Below, one piece after another: positions 11,176 to 19,784 of a stretch of 64,000 nucleotides of DNA. Made by a program: the position numbers and the translations under genes. This DNA comes from Microbacterium oleivorans (GTDB taxonomy: Bacteria; Actinomycetota; Actinomycetes; Actinomycetales; Microbacteriaceae): positions 310,001 to 374,000 of the forward strand of contig NZ_LSTV01000001.1 in NCBI RefSeq assembly GCF_001644225.1, read 5' to 3'. Numbering within the stretch: position 1 is the stretch's first letter; every line of letters starts with the position of its first letter. A model generated the notes under the pieces. That model made no database searches. It saw only the letters and a program-made list of their open reading frames with translations, and had not been told where the DNA came from.

Positions 11176-12135
11176 GTGCGTCTTCGTCCCTTCGCCGCCC
11201 TGTCCGCCGTCGCCGTGACCGCGCTTCTGCTGACCGGATGCGGCTCCTCCGACACCGCCGCCCCGACGCCCACCGGCTCGGCGGCCGCAGATCTCTGCGA
11301 CGCTGCCGCGAAGCCGGGCGAGGCATCCGATTCCGTCAAGGTCGACGGCGCCGTCGGCTCGCCCTCCACCGCGACCTTCTCGACGCCGCTCGAGCCGAAG
11401 GAACTGCAGGTGACGGTGCTCGACGAGGGCGACGGCCCCGCCGTCAAGGCCGGCGAGTTCGTGTCGTACGCGATGACCGCGTACAGCGCCGAGGATGGGA
11501 AAGAGCTCGCCACGATCGGTTACGAACCCGGCCAGTTCCTGCCCTCGCAGCTCTCGCCCGACACGGTCCTCGGTCAGGTCTTCGGATGCGGGCACGTCGG
11601 CAAGCGGGTCGTCGCCGCGTTCCCCGCCAGTGACACGGCGCAGGCCGAGGTCTACGTCCTCGACCTGCTCGGCACGGTGCCCACCGCGGCCTGGGGTGAG
11701 CCGCAGGCCGCCCCCGCCGGCTTCCCGAAGGTCGAGCTCGCCGAGAACGGCGCGCCGAAGATCACGATCCCCGAAGGCGAGGAGCCCCCAACCCAGACCG
11801 AGGTCGCGACCATCAAGAAGGGCGACGGCTACACGGTGCAGAAGGGCGACTACGCCCTCATCCAGTACACCGGCGTCCGGTGGTCGAACGGCGAGACCTT
11901 CGACTCCACGTGGGATAAGGGATCGCCCATCGCCTACCCGACGACGAACTACGTCCAGGGCTTCCAGAAGGCGCTCGAGGGCCAAACCGTCGGGTCGCAG
12001 GTCCTCGTCGTGATCCCGCCCGCCGAAGGCTACGGCGAGGGCAAGATCAACGAGGCCGACCTGAAGGGCGAGACGATCGTCTTCGTCGTCGACATCCTCG
12101 GCGCGCAGACACCGGCGGCGGCTCCCGCGCAGTGA
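11176..12135 (+). CDS. FKBP-type peptidyl-prolyl isomerase lipoprotein
   Basis: The 319-residue product starts with a lipoprotein signal ([15 protein letters not shown], Cys near residue 21), so it is lipid-anchored outside the membrane. The C-terminal third is an FKBP domain ([22 protein letters not shown], then [28 protein letters not shown]) that would help extracytoplasmic folding. The region at residues 60-165 looks like a second, degenerate FKBP fold, with [17 protein letters not shown] and a [15 protein letters not shown] stretch. GTG is the start, with GAGG 8 nt upstream. It lies directly before dxr on the same strand but dxr has its own promoter. Confidence 0.9.
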   Translation: MRLRPFAALSAVAVTALLLTGCGSSDTAAPTPTGSAAADLCDAAAKPGEASDSVKVDGAVGSPSTATFSTPLEPKELQVTVLDEGDGPAVKAGEFVSYAMTAYSAEDGKELATIGYEPGQFLPSQLSPDTVLGQVFGCGHVGKRVVAAFPASDTAQAEVYVLDLLGTVPTAAWGEPQAAPAGFPKVELAENGAPKITIPEGEEPPTQTEVATIKKGDGYTVQKGDYALIQYTGVRWSNGETFDSTWDKGSPIAYPTTNYVQGFQKALEGQTVGSQVLVVIPPAEGYGEGKINEADLKGETIVFVVDILGAQTPAAAPAQ

Positions 12136-12165
12136 CGGCGGCCCGGCCGAGCCGGTCCCCGCGGG

Positions 12166-12171
12166 TAGGGT
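12166..12171 (+). promoter_or_regulatory. -10 element of dxr (leaderless)
   Basis: TAGGGT ends 7 nt before the ATG at 12179. Transcription would start at or next to this ATG, which favours it over the in-frame GTG at 12170, which would overlap the hexamer. Confidence 0.55.
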
Positions 12172-12178
12172 GAAGCGC

Positions 12179-13261
12179 ATGCGACGCATCCTGATCCTCG
12201 GTTCGACGGGCTCGATCGGGACGCAGGCGCTCGACGTCATCCGCGCGAACCGCGACCGCTTCGACGTCGTCGGTCTCGCAGCGGGGCGGGATGCCGAGGG
12301 CCTCCGTCGTCAGGCGGAGGAGTTCCGTGTCGCCGACACGGCGCTCGGGGCCGACGACGCCGAACGGCTCGTGCGAAGCGTCGAGGCGGACGTCGTCGTC
12401 AACGGGATCACCGGATCGGTCGGGCTCGGACCGACCCTCGCGGTGCTCGAGACGGGCGCGGCGCTCGCGCTCGCGAACAAGGAGTCGCTGATCGTCGGCG
12501 GCGAGCTCGTCACCCGGCGGGCGGCCCCCGGCCAGATCGTCCCGGTCGACTCGGAGCACTCCGCGATCGCGCAGTGCCTGCGCTCGGGCGATGCCGGCGA
12601 GGTGCGCCGCCTCGTCCTGACCGCCAGCGGCGGCCCCTTCCGCGGGCGCAGCCGCGAGCAGCTGCGGGAGGTGACCCCCCGCGAGGCGCTCGCACACCCG
12701 ACGTGGGACATGGGTCGCGTCGTCACGACGAACTCGGCCACCCTCGTGAACAAGGGCCTCGAGGTCATCGAGGCGCACCTTCTGTTCGACGTCCCCTACG
12801 ACCGCATCGACGTGACGGTCCACCCGCAGTCGATCGTCCACTCGATGGTCGAGTTCGTCGACGGGTCGACGATCGCGCAGGCGTCGCCGCCCGACATGCG
12901 GCTGCCGATCTCCCTCGCCCTCGACCACCCGCGCCGCGTCGCGGGGGTGGGTGCCCCGCTCGACTGGACGACGGCGTCGACGTGGACGTTCGAGCCGCTC
13001 GACACGGCGGCCTTCCCGAGCGTCTCGCTGGCGAAGCAGGTCGGCGTCGCCGGGTCCACCTATCCCGCCGTGTTCAACGCCGCCAACGAGCAGGCCGTCG
13101 AGGCGTTCCACGACGGCGCCCTGCCGTTCCTGGGCATCGTCGACACGATCGCGCGCGTCGTCGACGCGCATGAGCCGCCCGCGGAGCTGACGCGCGAGAG
13201 CCTCGCTGACGCCGAGCGCTGGGCGCGGACCACCGCGGACCGGCTCATCGCCGCCGGCTGA
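12179..13261 (+). CDS. dxr: 1-deoxy-D-xylulose 5-phosphate reductoisomerase
   Basis: Dxr converts DXP to 2-C-methyl-D-erythritol 4-phosphate with NADPH, the first committed step of the MEP isoprenoid pathway. The 360-residue protein opens with the NADPH loop [11 protein letters not shown]. It has [11 protein letters not shown] near 105, the metal and substrate site PVDSEHSAI near 122, the ASGGPFRG loop near 150 and [18 protein letters not shown] near 178. Length is slightly short of the E. coli enzyme but all active-site motifs are present. ispG, a later step of the same pathway, lies 6.5 kb downstream, with the site-2 protease between them as is common in actinobacteria. Confidence 0.96.
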   Translation: MRRILILGSTGSIGTQALDVIRANRDRFDVVGLAAGRDAEGLRRQAEEFRVADTALGADDAERLVRSVEADVVVNGITGSVGLGPTLAVLETGAALALANKESLIVGGELVTRRAAPGQIVPVDSEHSAIAQCLRSGDAGEVRRLVLTASGGPFRGRSREQLREVTPREALAHPTWDMGRVVTTNSATLVNKGLEVIEAHLLFDVPYDRIDVTVHPQSIVHSMVEFVDGSTIAQASPPDMRLPISLALDHPRRVAGVGAPLDWTTASTWTFEPLDTAAFPSVSLAKQVGVAGSTYPAVFNAANEQAVEAFHDGALPFLGIVDTIARVVDAHEPPAELTRESLADAERWARTTADRLIAAG

Positions 13262-13292
13262 GGCTCCCTCGAGTCCCGACCCTTCCCGAACG

Positions 13293-14867
13293 TCAGGCGG
13301 GAACCGGCCATCCCGCGCGTCGCAGGGCGTCCGTCGCGGCGCCCTCGGCGTCGAACGGCGTGCGGACTCCGTGGATCTCGCGGTAGTGCTGGTGGCCCGG
13401 TCCCGCCCACAGGATGGCGTCGCCCTCGCCGACCAGCGAGACCGCCGTCGCGATGGCCTCCTCGGGCGGGGTGACCTCGTGGATGACGGCACCCGGTCGC
13501 GCCGCGCGCGCCCCGTCGACGAGCGCACGTCGGATGAGAGCGGGATCCTCTGAGCGGGGATGCTGGTCGGTCACGACGAGCACGTCGCTCCCGAGCGCCG
13601 CGACGGCGCCCATGTCGGCGCGCTTGGTGGTGTCGCGGTCGCCGTTGGCCCCGCACACCATGACGACCCGCCCGGGGGTGACCCGACGGACCGCGTCGAG
13701 GGTCTTCGCGAAGGCGTCGGGGGAGTGGCCGAAGTCGAGGTAGAGCGCCGGGCCGCCGGCGCCCGAGATCCGCTGGATGCGGCCGGGCAGGCGCGCGTCG
13801 ATGGCGCGGTCGCCGATGAGGGCGGTCAGCGCGTCCCACTCCCAGCCCGCCTCGAGCAGCATGACGATCGCGAGGCCCGCGTTGGACGCCATGTGCGGAC
13901 CGATCACCGGCACCGTCGTGGTCACCGAGCCCGCCGGGCCCGACAGAGTGAAGGTCGTGCCCTCGGGCGTCTCGGCGACGAGGTCGACGCGCCAGTCGGC
14001 GGCCGCGGTCGGGTCCTCCGCGATGGCGGCGGTCAGCACCGTCGTCACCGGGATGCCGGCACGCTCGGCGATCGCCTGTCCCGCCGGCTGGTCCACGCAG
14101 ACCACCGCGCGGCGCGCGCGCTCGGGGGTGAACAGGGCCGCCTTGGCGGCGAGGTACTCAGTCATGTCGGCGTAGTCGTCGAGGTGATCGTGCGACAGGT
14201 TCGTGAACCCGGCGACGTCGAAGACGAGACCGTCGACGCGGTGCCGGGTGAGGGCCTGCGCGCTGACCTCGACCAGGATCGCCTGGACGTCCTTCTGGCG
14301 CATGCGTCCGATCAGGGCGTGCATCTCGGATGCTTCGGGGGTCGTCAGCCGTGACGGGATGACCTCGCCCGCGATGTGGCGCTCCGCCGTCGACGACAGA
14401 CCCGTCGTGACGCCGAGACCGTGCAGCATCCCCTCCATGAGGTGGGTGACGCTCGTCTTGCCGTTCGTCCCGGTGACGGCCAGGAGCGGCGGGAGGTCGG
14501 CATCCGCTCCCGTCCCGTAGACGAGTGCGGCGAGTCCGCCCAGGCGCGCCCGGGGGTCGTCGACGACGAGGACCGGGACGCGGACGTCCGCCAGGAGCGC
14601 CGCGCCGTCGGCATCTGTCACCACGGCGACGGCGCCCATCGCGATCGCGTCGGGAGCGAACTCCGCCCCGTGGCGATGCGCGCCGCGGACGGCGACGAAC
14701 AGCTCGCCCGCGCGCAGATCGGCGGTCGCGAGGGTCACACCGTGGACGGACACCCCCGCGAGGTCGCCCGACGTCGTCGCGCCGAGGTGGGCGGCGACGT
14801 CCTGCAGTGGCACGGCACGGGGGTGCGACGGCCGGAGGACGGGGGGAGGTGCGGAGGGGTTCTGCAT
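13293..14867 (-). CDS. MurE-like UDP-MurNAc peptide ligase, probably a paralogue
   Basis: The 524-residue product has the three-domain Mur ligase plan. It has an N-terminal UDP-binding domain, an ATP domain with TGTNGKTSVTHLMEGML near residue 134 and a C-terminal amino acid domain with YLDFGHSPDAFAKTLDAVR. MurE adds the third residue of the peptidoglycan stem peptide. The MurE motif that reads DNPR in DAP-type enzymes here reads QHPR (in VTDQHPRSEDP, near 434), so its substrate is unclear. No other cell-wall synthesis gene is adjacent, and the main murE is expected in the division and cell wall cluster elsewhere. GGAGGG lies just upstream of the ATG. I am sure of the Mur ligase fold and less sure of the substrate. 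Confidence 0.8.
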   Translation of the reverse strand: MQNPSAPPPVLRPSHPRAVPLQDVAAHLGATTSGDLAGVSVHGVTLATADLRAGELFVAVRGAHRHGAEFAPDAIAMGAVAVVTDADGAALLADVRVPVLVVDDPRARLGGLAALVYGTGADADLPPLLAVTGTNGKTSVTHLMEGMLHGLGVTTGLSSTAERHIAGEVIPSRLTTPEASEMHALIGRMRQKDVQAILVEVSAQALTRHRVDGLVFDVAGFTNLSHDHLDDYADMTEYLAAKAALFTPERARRAVVCVDQPAGQAIAERAGIPVTTVLTAAIAEDPTAAADWRVDLVAETPEGTTFTLSGPAGSVTTTVPVIGPHMASNAGLAIVMLLEAGWEWDALTALIGDRAIDARLPGRIQRISGAGGPALYLDFGHSPDAFAKTLDAVRRVTPGRVVMVCGANGDRDTTKRADMGAVAALGSDVLVVTDQHPRSEDPALIRRALVDGARAARPGAVIHEVTPPEEAIATAVSLVGEGDAILWAGPGHQHYREIHGVRTPFDAEGAATDALRRAGWPVPA

Positions 14868-14907
14868 GGTCCCTCCATCATCGCACCCGCCCTCCGGCCG
14901 GCCCGGG

Positions 14908-15585
14908 TCAGACCCGACGTCGGTTCAGCAGAGCGACGACGAGCGCCGCGGCACCGAGCACGAGTGCGCCGCCCCCGAGCCAGGTCGCGACCGGGGCGCT
15001 CGCCGCGGCCTCCGCGTCGGGAGCAGCCTCGGCCGCGCCGTGGCCATCGCCGTGCTCGGAGGTGCCCGCGGCCGACGCCGCAGCGACGGCCACGACCGGC
15101 GCGGGGGATTCGAGCTCCTCCGGATCCTGACCGTCCTCGGCTACCTGCGTCCAGGCCGTCTCGCCGACCTCGCACCGCTGCGTCACGGGGAACGCGATGT
15201 CGGTGTCGCCCACGTCCGAGGAGAAGAGCGCGTCGAAGGATGCCGAGGCGGCGAAGCCGTCCTCGATCGGGGTGAGCGCGGTGTACGTCACCTGCGTCGG
15301 CGTGCCGTCGTCGCCGAGGACGCGGCTGATCTTCCACACGCCGTCGACGACGGGGGTGACGTTGGCCACCCCCTCGGGGACGTCGAAGACGAGGGCCGTC
15401 GTGGCGGAGCCGTCGCACCCGTGGCTGAACGAGAAGTCCAGGCGCGACGTGGCGCCGGCGGCGGCGCCCTCGGCGTGGACGTGGACGTGGGCGGATGCCG
15501 CCAGGGGGGCGGCGAGGACGAGGGCGCCGCCGAGGGCGATGCCGGTGAGGGTGAGCGCCGAACGGCGCGGGGAACGCGTGGTCAT
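14908..15585 (-). CDS. YcnI family copper-associated exported protein
   Basis: The 225-residue product has an N-terminal signal peptide ending near ASAHVHV, a YcnI/DUF1775 domain (residues about 32-165) and a C-terminal membrane anchor (WLGGGALVLGAAALVVALL) followed by RRR. After cleavage the mature protein would begin with His, as in YcnI where the N-terminal His coordinates Cu(II). A His-, Glu- and Ala-rich linker precedes the anchor. YcnI proteins are usually next to copper uptake genes; here the neighbour is an unknown His-containing membrane protein on the same strand, 90 bp upstream. Confidence 0.86.
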   Translation of the reverse strand: MTTRSPRRSALTLTGIALGGALVLAAPLAASAHVHVHAEGAAAGATSRLDFSFSHGCDGSATTALVFDVPEGVANVTPVVDGVWKISRVLGDDGTPTQVTYTALTPIEDGFAASASFDALFSSDVGDTDIAFPVTQRCEVGETAWTQVAEDGQDPEELESPAPVVAVAAASAAGTSEHGDGHGAAEAAPDAEAAASAPVATWLGGGALVLGAAALVVALLNRRRV

Positions 15586-15675
15586 GAGTCGATGTCTCCC
15601 GAAGGGGTGTGCGGGGCGCGACCGAGGGCCGGCCCGCGCGGAAAGGTGAGGAGCGTGCCGCCGTGGGCGGCCGAC

Positions 15676-16257
15676 TCAGCGGGGAGGTCCGCGGCGGGAG
15701 AGATCGGCGAGGGCGAGGCGGGGGCGGAGGCCCCGCGGCGTCGTGAGCGGAAGGGCCGGCGCGGGCCATCCGCCCGTCGGCGGGGCGACGACGGCGACGC
15801 GCAGGAGGGAATGGATGCCGCGTGCCACGGCGCGCAGCATCCGTTCGCCGTGGCAGACCGCCACCGCGGTGACGACCGCGGCGAGGGCGTGGCCGGCGAT
15901 CATCGCGCCGTCGACCGAGACGGTGCCCCCGGCGGTCGCGCCGAGCGCGAAGGCGGCGTGGTGATGGCCGGCGGGGGCGGCCGTCGGCTGGACGTCGCCG
16001 ACGAGCGCGAAGGCCGAGTGGAGGAGCGTCTGCGCGGCGACGACGGCGAGCCCCGTCCGGACGGCGGAGGGACGGGACCCCACGATCACGAGAGCGATCG
16101 GCCACGCGAGCAGCATCACGGTCGCGACGAGCCAGGGAGCGGGGGCGGTGCCCCCGCCGAGGGTGTGGGCGGCCGCCGCGGTCAGCGTCGCGACCGCAGC
16201 CGCCCCGCCCGCACGCACGACGCGCACGCGCCGCGAGTCGACGGGTCGGGGGATCAC
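15676..16257 (-). CDS. Hypothetical membrane protein upstream of YcnI
   Basis: This 193-residue protein has about four predicted membrane helices and a small His cluster (AGHHHAAF near residue 98) plus further His residues near helix ends. I do not recognise the family with certainty. Its position directly before YcnI on the same strand suggests a role in copper handling, which is inference only. The GTG start has GGGAGG touching it, too close for a ribosome site, but TAGGCT at 16264-16269 lies 6 nt upstream, so a leaderless mRNA is the better explanation. Confidence 0.65.
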   Translation of the reverse strand: MIPRPVDSRRVRVVRAGGAAAVATLTAAAAHTLGGGTAPAPWLVATVMLLAWPIALVIVGSRPSAVRTGLAVVAAQTLLHSAFALVGDVQPTAAPAGHHHAAFALGATAGGTVSVDGAMIAGHALAAVVTAVAVCHGERMLRAVARGIHSLLRVAVVAPPTGGWPAPALPLTTPRGLRPRLALADLSRRGPPR

Positions 16258-16343
16258 CCTCCCAGCCTAGATCCGAGACGAGCGGCGATGACGGCGGCGA
16301 CGTCATCGCCGCTTCATAGCGTCCGGGGGTAGCGTGGCGGCTC

Positions 16344-17657
16344 GTGACCGTACTCGCATTCATCATCGGCGTCGTCGTGCTGGTGGTCGGGCTCGCCGTG
16401 TCGATCGCCCTCCACGAGGTCGGACACCTCGCCCCCGCCAAGGCGTTCGGTGTCCGTGTGGGCCAGTACATGATCGGCTTCGGCCCGACCGTGTTCTCGC
16501 GCCGGGTCGGCGAGACCGAGTACGGCTTCAAGCTCCTGCCGCTCGGCGGTTACATCTCCATGGCGGGCATGTACCCGCCCTCGGCGGCGACCACGGGCGA
16601 GGGCGACGACGCGCGGCCGCGCCGCCGCCGCCTGTTCGAGACGCTCATCCAGGACGCCCGCACGGCCAACGACGAGACGCTGCAGGGCGACGGCGCCGGA
16701 CGTGCCTTCTACCAGCTGCCGGTCTACAAGCGCGTCATCATCATGCTCGGCGGCCCCGCGATGAACCTCGTGCTCGCGATCATCCTCTTCGCGATCATGT
16801 TCTCCGGTATCGGCGTGCAGACGGCCACGACCACCGTCGCGTCGGTCAACGAGTGCGTCCTCCCGGCCGGCAGCACGCAGACCTCGTGCGCGGCGGACGA
16901 TCCGGCCTCCCCGGCGGCGGCCGCCGGCATCCGTCCCGGTGACGTCCTCGTCTCGGTGAAAGGCACCCCGGTCGACACCTTCGCCGAGGCGTCGGCGATC
17001 ATCCAGAAGTCCCCGGACCGGCAGATCCCGGTCGTCGTCGAGCGCGGCGGCACGCGGCAGACGCTCGAGGTGACCCCGGTGCTCGCGACCCGCGAGATCG
17101 CGACGGCGGACGGCGGCACGACGACGGCCGAGGTCGGCTTCGTCGGGATGTCGGCGACCGTCGCGTTCGTGCCGCAGCCCATCTGGGACGGGCCGCAGGC
17201 AGCCCTCGCGCAGACCGGCCAGGTCGTGGGGATCATCTGGCAGCTCCCGGCCCGGGTCTACCAGACCGCCGTGGACACGATCACCGGCGCCGGTCGCGAC
17301 CCGAACGGACCGCTCTCGGTCGTCGGCGCCGGGCGACTCGCGGGCGAGGTCGCCGCGACCGACACGCCGATCCTCAACCGCGTCTCGGGCATGCTCGCGC
17401 TGCTGGGCTCGCTCAACATCGCCCTGTTCGTGTTCAACCTCGTGCCGCTGCTCCCACTCGACGGCGGCCACGTCGTCGTCGCGCTGTGGGACGGGATCAA
17501 GCGCGTCTGGGCGCGGATGACCGGGCGCCGCGCGCCGCGCCCGGTCGACGCGACGAAGCTCGTCCCGATCACCTACATCGTCGTGATCGGCCTCATCATC
17601 ATGGGCGGCACCCTGATCCTCGCCGACATCGTCAACCCCGTGCAGCTGCTGGGCTGA
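16344..17657 (+). CDS. Site-2 intramembrane metalloprotease, RseP/Rip1 family (M50)
   Basis: The 437-residue protein is a zinc protease that cuts regulatory proteins, such as anti-sigma factors, inside the membrane. The first helix carries ALHEVGHLAPAKAFGV (zinc HExxH near residue 22), a PDZ domain lies at about residues 180-250, and the third zinc ligand is in LLPLDGGHVVVALWD near 370. There are four membrane helices. Length matches Mycobacterium Rip1. GTG start with TAGCGT 8 nt upstream. It lies between dxr and ispG as in other actinobacteria, but minus-strand genes are inserted on both sides here. Confidence 0.93.
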   Translation: MTVLAFIIGVVVLVVGLAVSIALHEVGHLAPAKAFGVRVGQYMIGFGPTVFSRRVGETEYGFKLLPLGGYISMAGMYPPSAATTGEGDDARPRRRRLFETLIQDARTANDETLQGDGAGRAFYQLPVYKRVIIMLGGPAMNLVLAIILFAIMFSGIGVQTATTTVASVNECVLPAGSTQTSCAADDPASPAAAAGIRPGDVLVSVKGTPVDTFAEASAIIQKSPDRQIPVVVERGGTRQTLEVTPVLATREIATADGGTTTAEVGFVGMSATVAFVPQPIWDGPQAALAQTGQVVGIIWQLPARVYQTAVDTITGAGRDPNGPLSVVGAGRLAGEVAATDTPILNRVSGMLALLGSLNIALFVFNLVPLLPLDGGHVVVALWDGIKRVWARMTGRRAPRPVDATKLVPITYIVVIGLIIMGGTLILADIVNPVQLLG

Positions 17658-17665
17658 CGCGCGGC

Positions 17666-19567
17666 TCAGGCCTCGACGGGGCTGAGCGCGTGCGTGACGA
17701 GCCGCTCAAGGGTGGTGAGACCGTCCCGCGAGAGGATCGACTCGAGGTGGCCCTGCACCGACGCATACGCGGGACCGCGCAGCGCGTAGACGTCGCCGGT
17801 CCGCGCATCGGCCGACACCTCGGTCGCCCCCACGCGGGTCGTTCCCGGGGAGACGCGGGCCGTGAACGTGTTGTAGAAGCCGATGGATGCCGGGGTGCCG
17901 AAGACGTCGACGGTCTTCTGCAGGCCCTGGTGCGGGCTCGCGAGCGGTGCCAGCTCGAGTCCGAGCCGGTCGGCGAGCACCTGGTGGCTCAGGCACACCG
18001 CGAGCAGCGGCGCACCGGCATCCACCCGTTCCGCCACGATCTCGCGGAGACGGGCGATGCGGGCGCTGTCGGCGTCGCGCGGGTCACCCGGACCCGGGCC
18101 TGAGACGACGAGGTCCGCCGCGGCGACCGCTGCGGGGGAGGCCTCGGACCAGTGCGCGATCGTCACGTCGAAGCCGAGGTGGCGCAGCTGGTGGGCGAGC
18201 ATCGTCGTGAACCGGTCCTCGGCGTCCACCACGAGGGCGCGTCGCCCGGCGAGCGGACCGCGGCCCGGCTCGCCCTGGGGGTTCAGCCAGAAGGCGGCCA
18301 GGCGGGCGTTGCGCGAGGAGAGGAGCTCGGCGATGGCGGGATCCTCGGCGAGCGGCCGCGGGGCCGGGGCCGGCGCGTCCTCGTCGACGGTGCGGGCGAC
18401 GACGTCGCGCGGGATCGCGCCGATCGCCCCCAGCACACCGGCCGCCTTGCCGTGGGTCTCGCCCACCTCCCCGTACGGGTCGGAGTGGCGCACGAGGGTC
18501 GCGCCCACGGGGACGCGCAGCCGGCCGTCGACGACGTACGCGGTGCGGATGAGGATCGGCGCGTCGAGGTCGTGTCCGCCGTCGGCGCGCGGCGTGAAGA
18601 GGGCCGCCACGCCGGAGTAGTACCCGCGCGGGCTCTGTTCGTGGCGGGCGATGACGGTGCAGGCGTTCTGCATGGGCGAGCCGGTCACGGTGGGCGCGAA
18701 CATGGTCTCGCGGAGGATGTCGCGCGGGTCCATCGTGCTCGTCCCGCGCAGCATGTACTCGGTGTGCGTCAGCCGCGACATCTCCTTGAGGTGCGGGCCC
18801 GTGATGCGGCCGCCGTCGCTGCAGACCGCCGACATCATCTTCAGTTCCTCGTCGACGACCATGAAGAGCTCCTCGGTCTCCTTCGTGGAGGAGAGGAACT
18901 CGGTCAGGGTCTCGGCCGTCGCGCCGCCCGCCGGGTGGCGGAAGGTCCCCGAGATGGGGTTCATCGTCACGACGCCGCCCTGGGCGCTGACGTGTGCCTC
19001 GGGGCTCGCGCCGACGGCGAGGTGGTCGGGAGTCGACACCAGGAACGTCCAGTAGGCGCCGCGCTCGTGCTCGAGCAGCGCACGGAACCACGTCAGACCC
19101 GCCGTCAGCGGGTCGCCGCCGACCTGCGCGACGTAGTCGCGGCGGATGACGAAGTTCGCCCCCTCGCCGCGGCCGATCTCGTCGGCGATGACCCGGCGGA
19201 CGATGTCGGCGTACGCCTCGTCGTCGATGTCGAAACCGGCGTCCTCGAGGGCGACGGGCTCGGTCGGCAGCTGGGCGAGCGCCTCCGACAGGGGCAGGGA
19301 GTGCCGTTCGCCGACGACGAGGCAACGCAGCGGCGCGTCGTCGTCGTGGCACGCGAAGCCGCGCTCGACGACCTGACGGAACGGGACGAGCGCGAGCACC
19401 TCGCGCGGGGAGCCCGCGGCATCCGTGAGGGGGATGTCGGCGAGCAGCTCGACGTCGACCACCTCGCCGGTGAGCACCTCTACGGTCGCGCCGTCGCGGG
19501 CGAGGAGGGCGAAGGGGACGCCGCGCGCGGCGAGGTCGGCGAGGATGATCGGGGCGGTGCCGGTCAT
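17666..19567 (-). CDS. Fused anthranilate synthase-like / PhzE-type enzyme
   Basis: The 633-residue protein joins a chorismate-binding synthase (residues about 1-420) to a class I glutamine amidotransferase (about 440-630). The synthase part has TGSPMQNACTVI and RGYYSGVAALF, which fit PhzE (2-amino-2-deoxyisochorismate synthase) better than TrpE, and the N-terminus has PFALLAR where TrpE carries its tryptophan-feedback LLES motif. The amidotransferase has GPGPGDPRD, the nucleophile Cys in LLAVCLSHQVLADRLG, and the QGHLES His-Glu pair. A tryptophan attenuator lies immediately upstream, so the enzyme probably serves tryptophan synthesis or a tryptophan-sensed pathway. No other phz or trp genes are near. 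Family certain, product uncertain. Confidence 0.88.
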   Translation of the reverse strand: MTGTAPIILADLAARGVPFALLARDGATVEVLTGEVVDVELLADIPLTDAAGSPREVLALVPFRQVVERGFACHDDDAPLRCLVVGERHSLPLSEALAQLPTEPVALEDAGFDIDDEAYADIVRRVIADEIGRGEGANFVIRRDYVAQVGGDPLTAGLTWFRALLEHERGAYWTFLVSTPDHLAVGASPEAHVSAQGGVVTMNPISGTFRHPAGGATAETLTEFLSSTKETEELFMVVDEELKMMSAVCSDGGRITGPHLKEMSRLTHTEYMLRGTSTMDPRDILRETMFAPTVTGSPMQNACTVIARHEQSPRGYYSGVAALFTPRADGGHDLDAPILIRTAYVVDGRLRVPVGATLVRHSDPYGEVGETHGKAAGVLGAIGAIPRDVVARTVDEDAPAPAPRPLAEDPAIAELLSSRNARLAAFWLNPQGEPGRGPLAGRRALVVDAEDRFTTMLAHQLRHLGFDVTIAHWSEASPAAVAAADLVVSGPGPGDPRDADSARIARLREIVAERVDAGAPLLAVCLSHQVLADRLGLELAPLASPHQGLQKTVDVFGTPASIGFYNTFTARVSPGTTRVGATEVSADARTGDVYALRGPAYASVQGHLESILSRDGLTTLERLVTHALSPVEA

Positions 19568-19607
19568 GGGGGATCTTCCGTTCGGGGCGGTCGCCGGTAA
19601 ACGAGAA

Positions 19608-19639
19608 ACGACCGCCGGGCTGTCAGCTCAGGCGGTCGT
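19608..19639 (-). terminator. Attenuator terminator hairpin of the trp leader
   Basis: A perfect 9-bp stem (ACGACCGCC, GGCGGTCGT; arms 19631-19639 and 19608-19616) with a 14-nt loop is followed on the minus strand by TTCTCGTTT. It lies between the leader peptide and the enzyme gene. An AGGCGG stretch just after the leader stop can pair with CCGCCT of the first arm to form the competing antiterminator. Confidence 0.82.
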
Positions 19640-19661
19640 CGGGATGCACGTGGCGTCCGCC

Positions 19662-19697
19662 TCAGGCGGAGCGCCACCACGTGCGGTTCGCGAACAT
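19662..19697 (-). CDS. trpL: Tryptophan leader peptide (11 aa)
   Basis: A short frame encodes MFANRTWWRSA and stops with TGA. Two adjacent Trp codons sit at positions 7 and 8. The region spanning the Trp codons pairs with the sequence right after the stop (UCCGCC with GGCGGA, GUGGCG with CGCCAC, GCAC with GUGC), giving the 1:2 pause hairpin, and the terminator follows. TAGGTT at 19705-19710 ends 7 nt before the ATG, so the peptide is itself probably leaderless. Ribosome stalling on the Trp codons when charged tRNA-Trp is scarce would free the antiterminator and let transcription enter the PhzE/TrpEG-like gene. Similar MFA...WW leaders are known before streptomycete trpE genes. Confidence 0.85.
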   Translation of the reverse strand: MFANRTWWRSA

Positions 19698-19772
19698 GGG
19701 GCCGAACCTACCACAGGCGACCCTCGCGGCATCCTCTCGGCCAGGTGCCGTGCCCGAGCGCCCCCCGCGGCT

Positions 19773-19778
19773 TAGGCT
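19773..19778 (+). promoter_or_regulatory. -10 element of ispG (leaderless)
   Basis: TAGGCT ends 6 nt before the GTG of ispG. No ribosome site is visible between it and the start codon. Confidence 0.55.
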
Positions 19779-19784
19779 GGAGCC

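Noticed and set aside
12170..12172. GTG as start of dxr
   Set aside because: It overlaps the TAGGGT hexamer; the ATG 9 bp later has correct spacing and gives the normal N-terminus.
17666..19567. Phenazine biosynthesis as the role of the PhzE-like enzyme
   Set aside because: No other phz gene is present and the gene sits behind a tryptophan attenuator. A tryptophan-linked role fits better.
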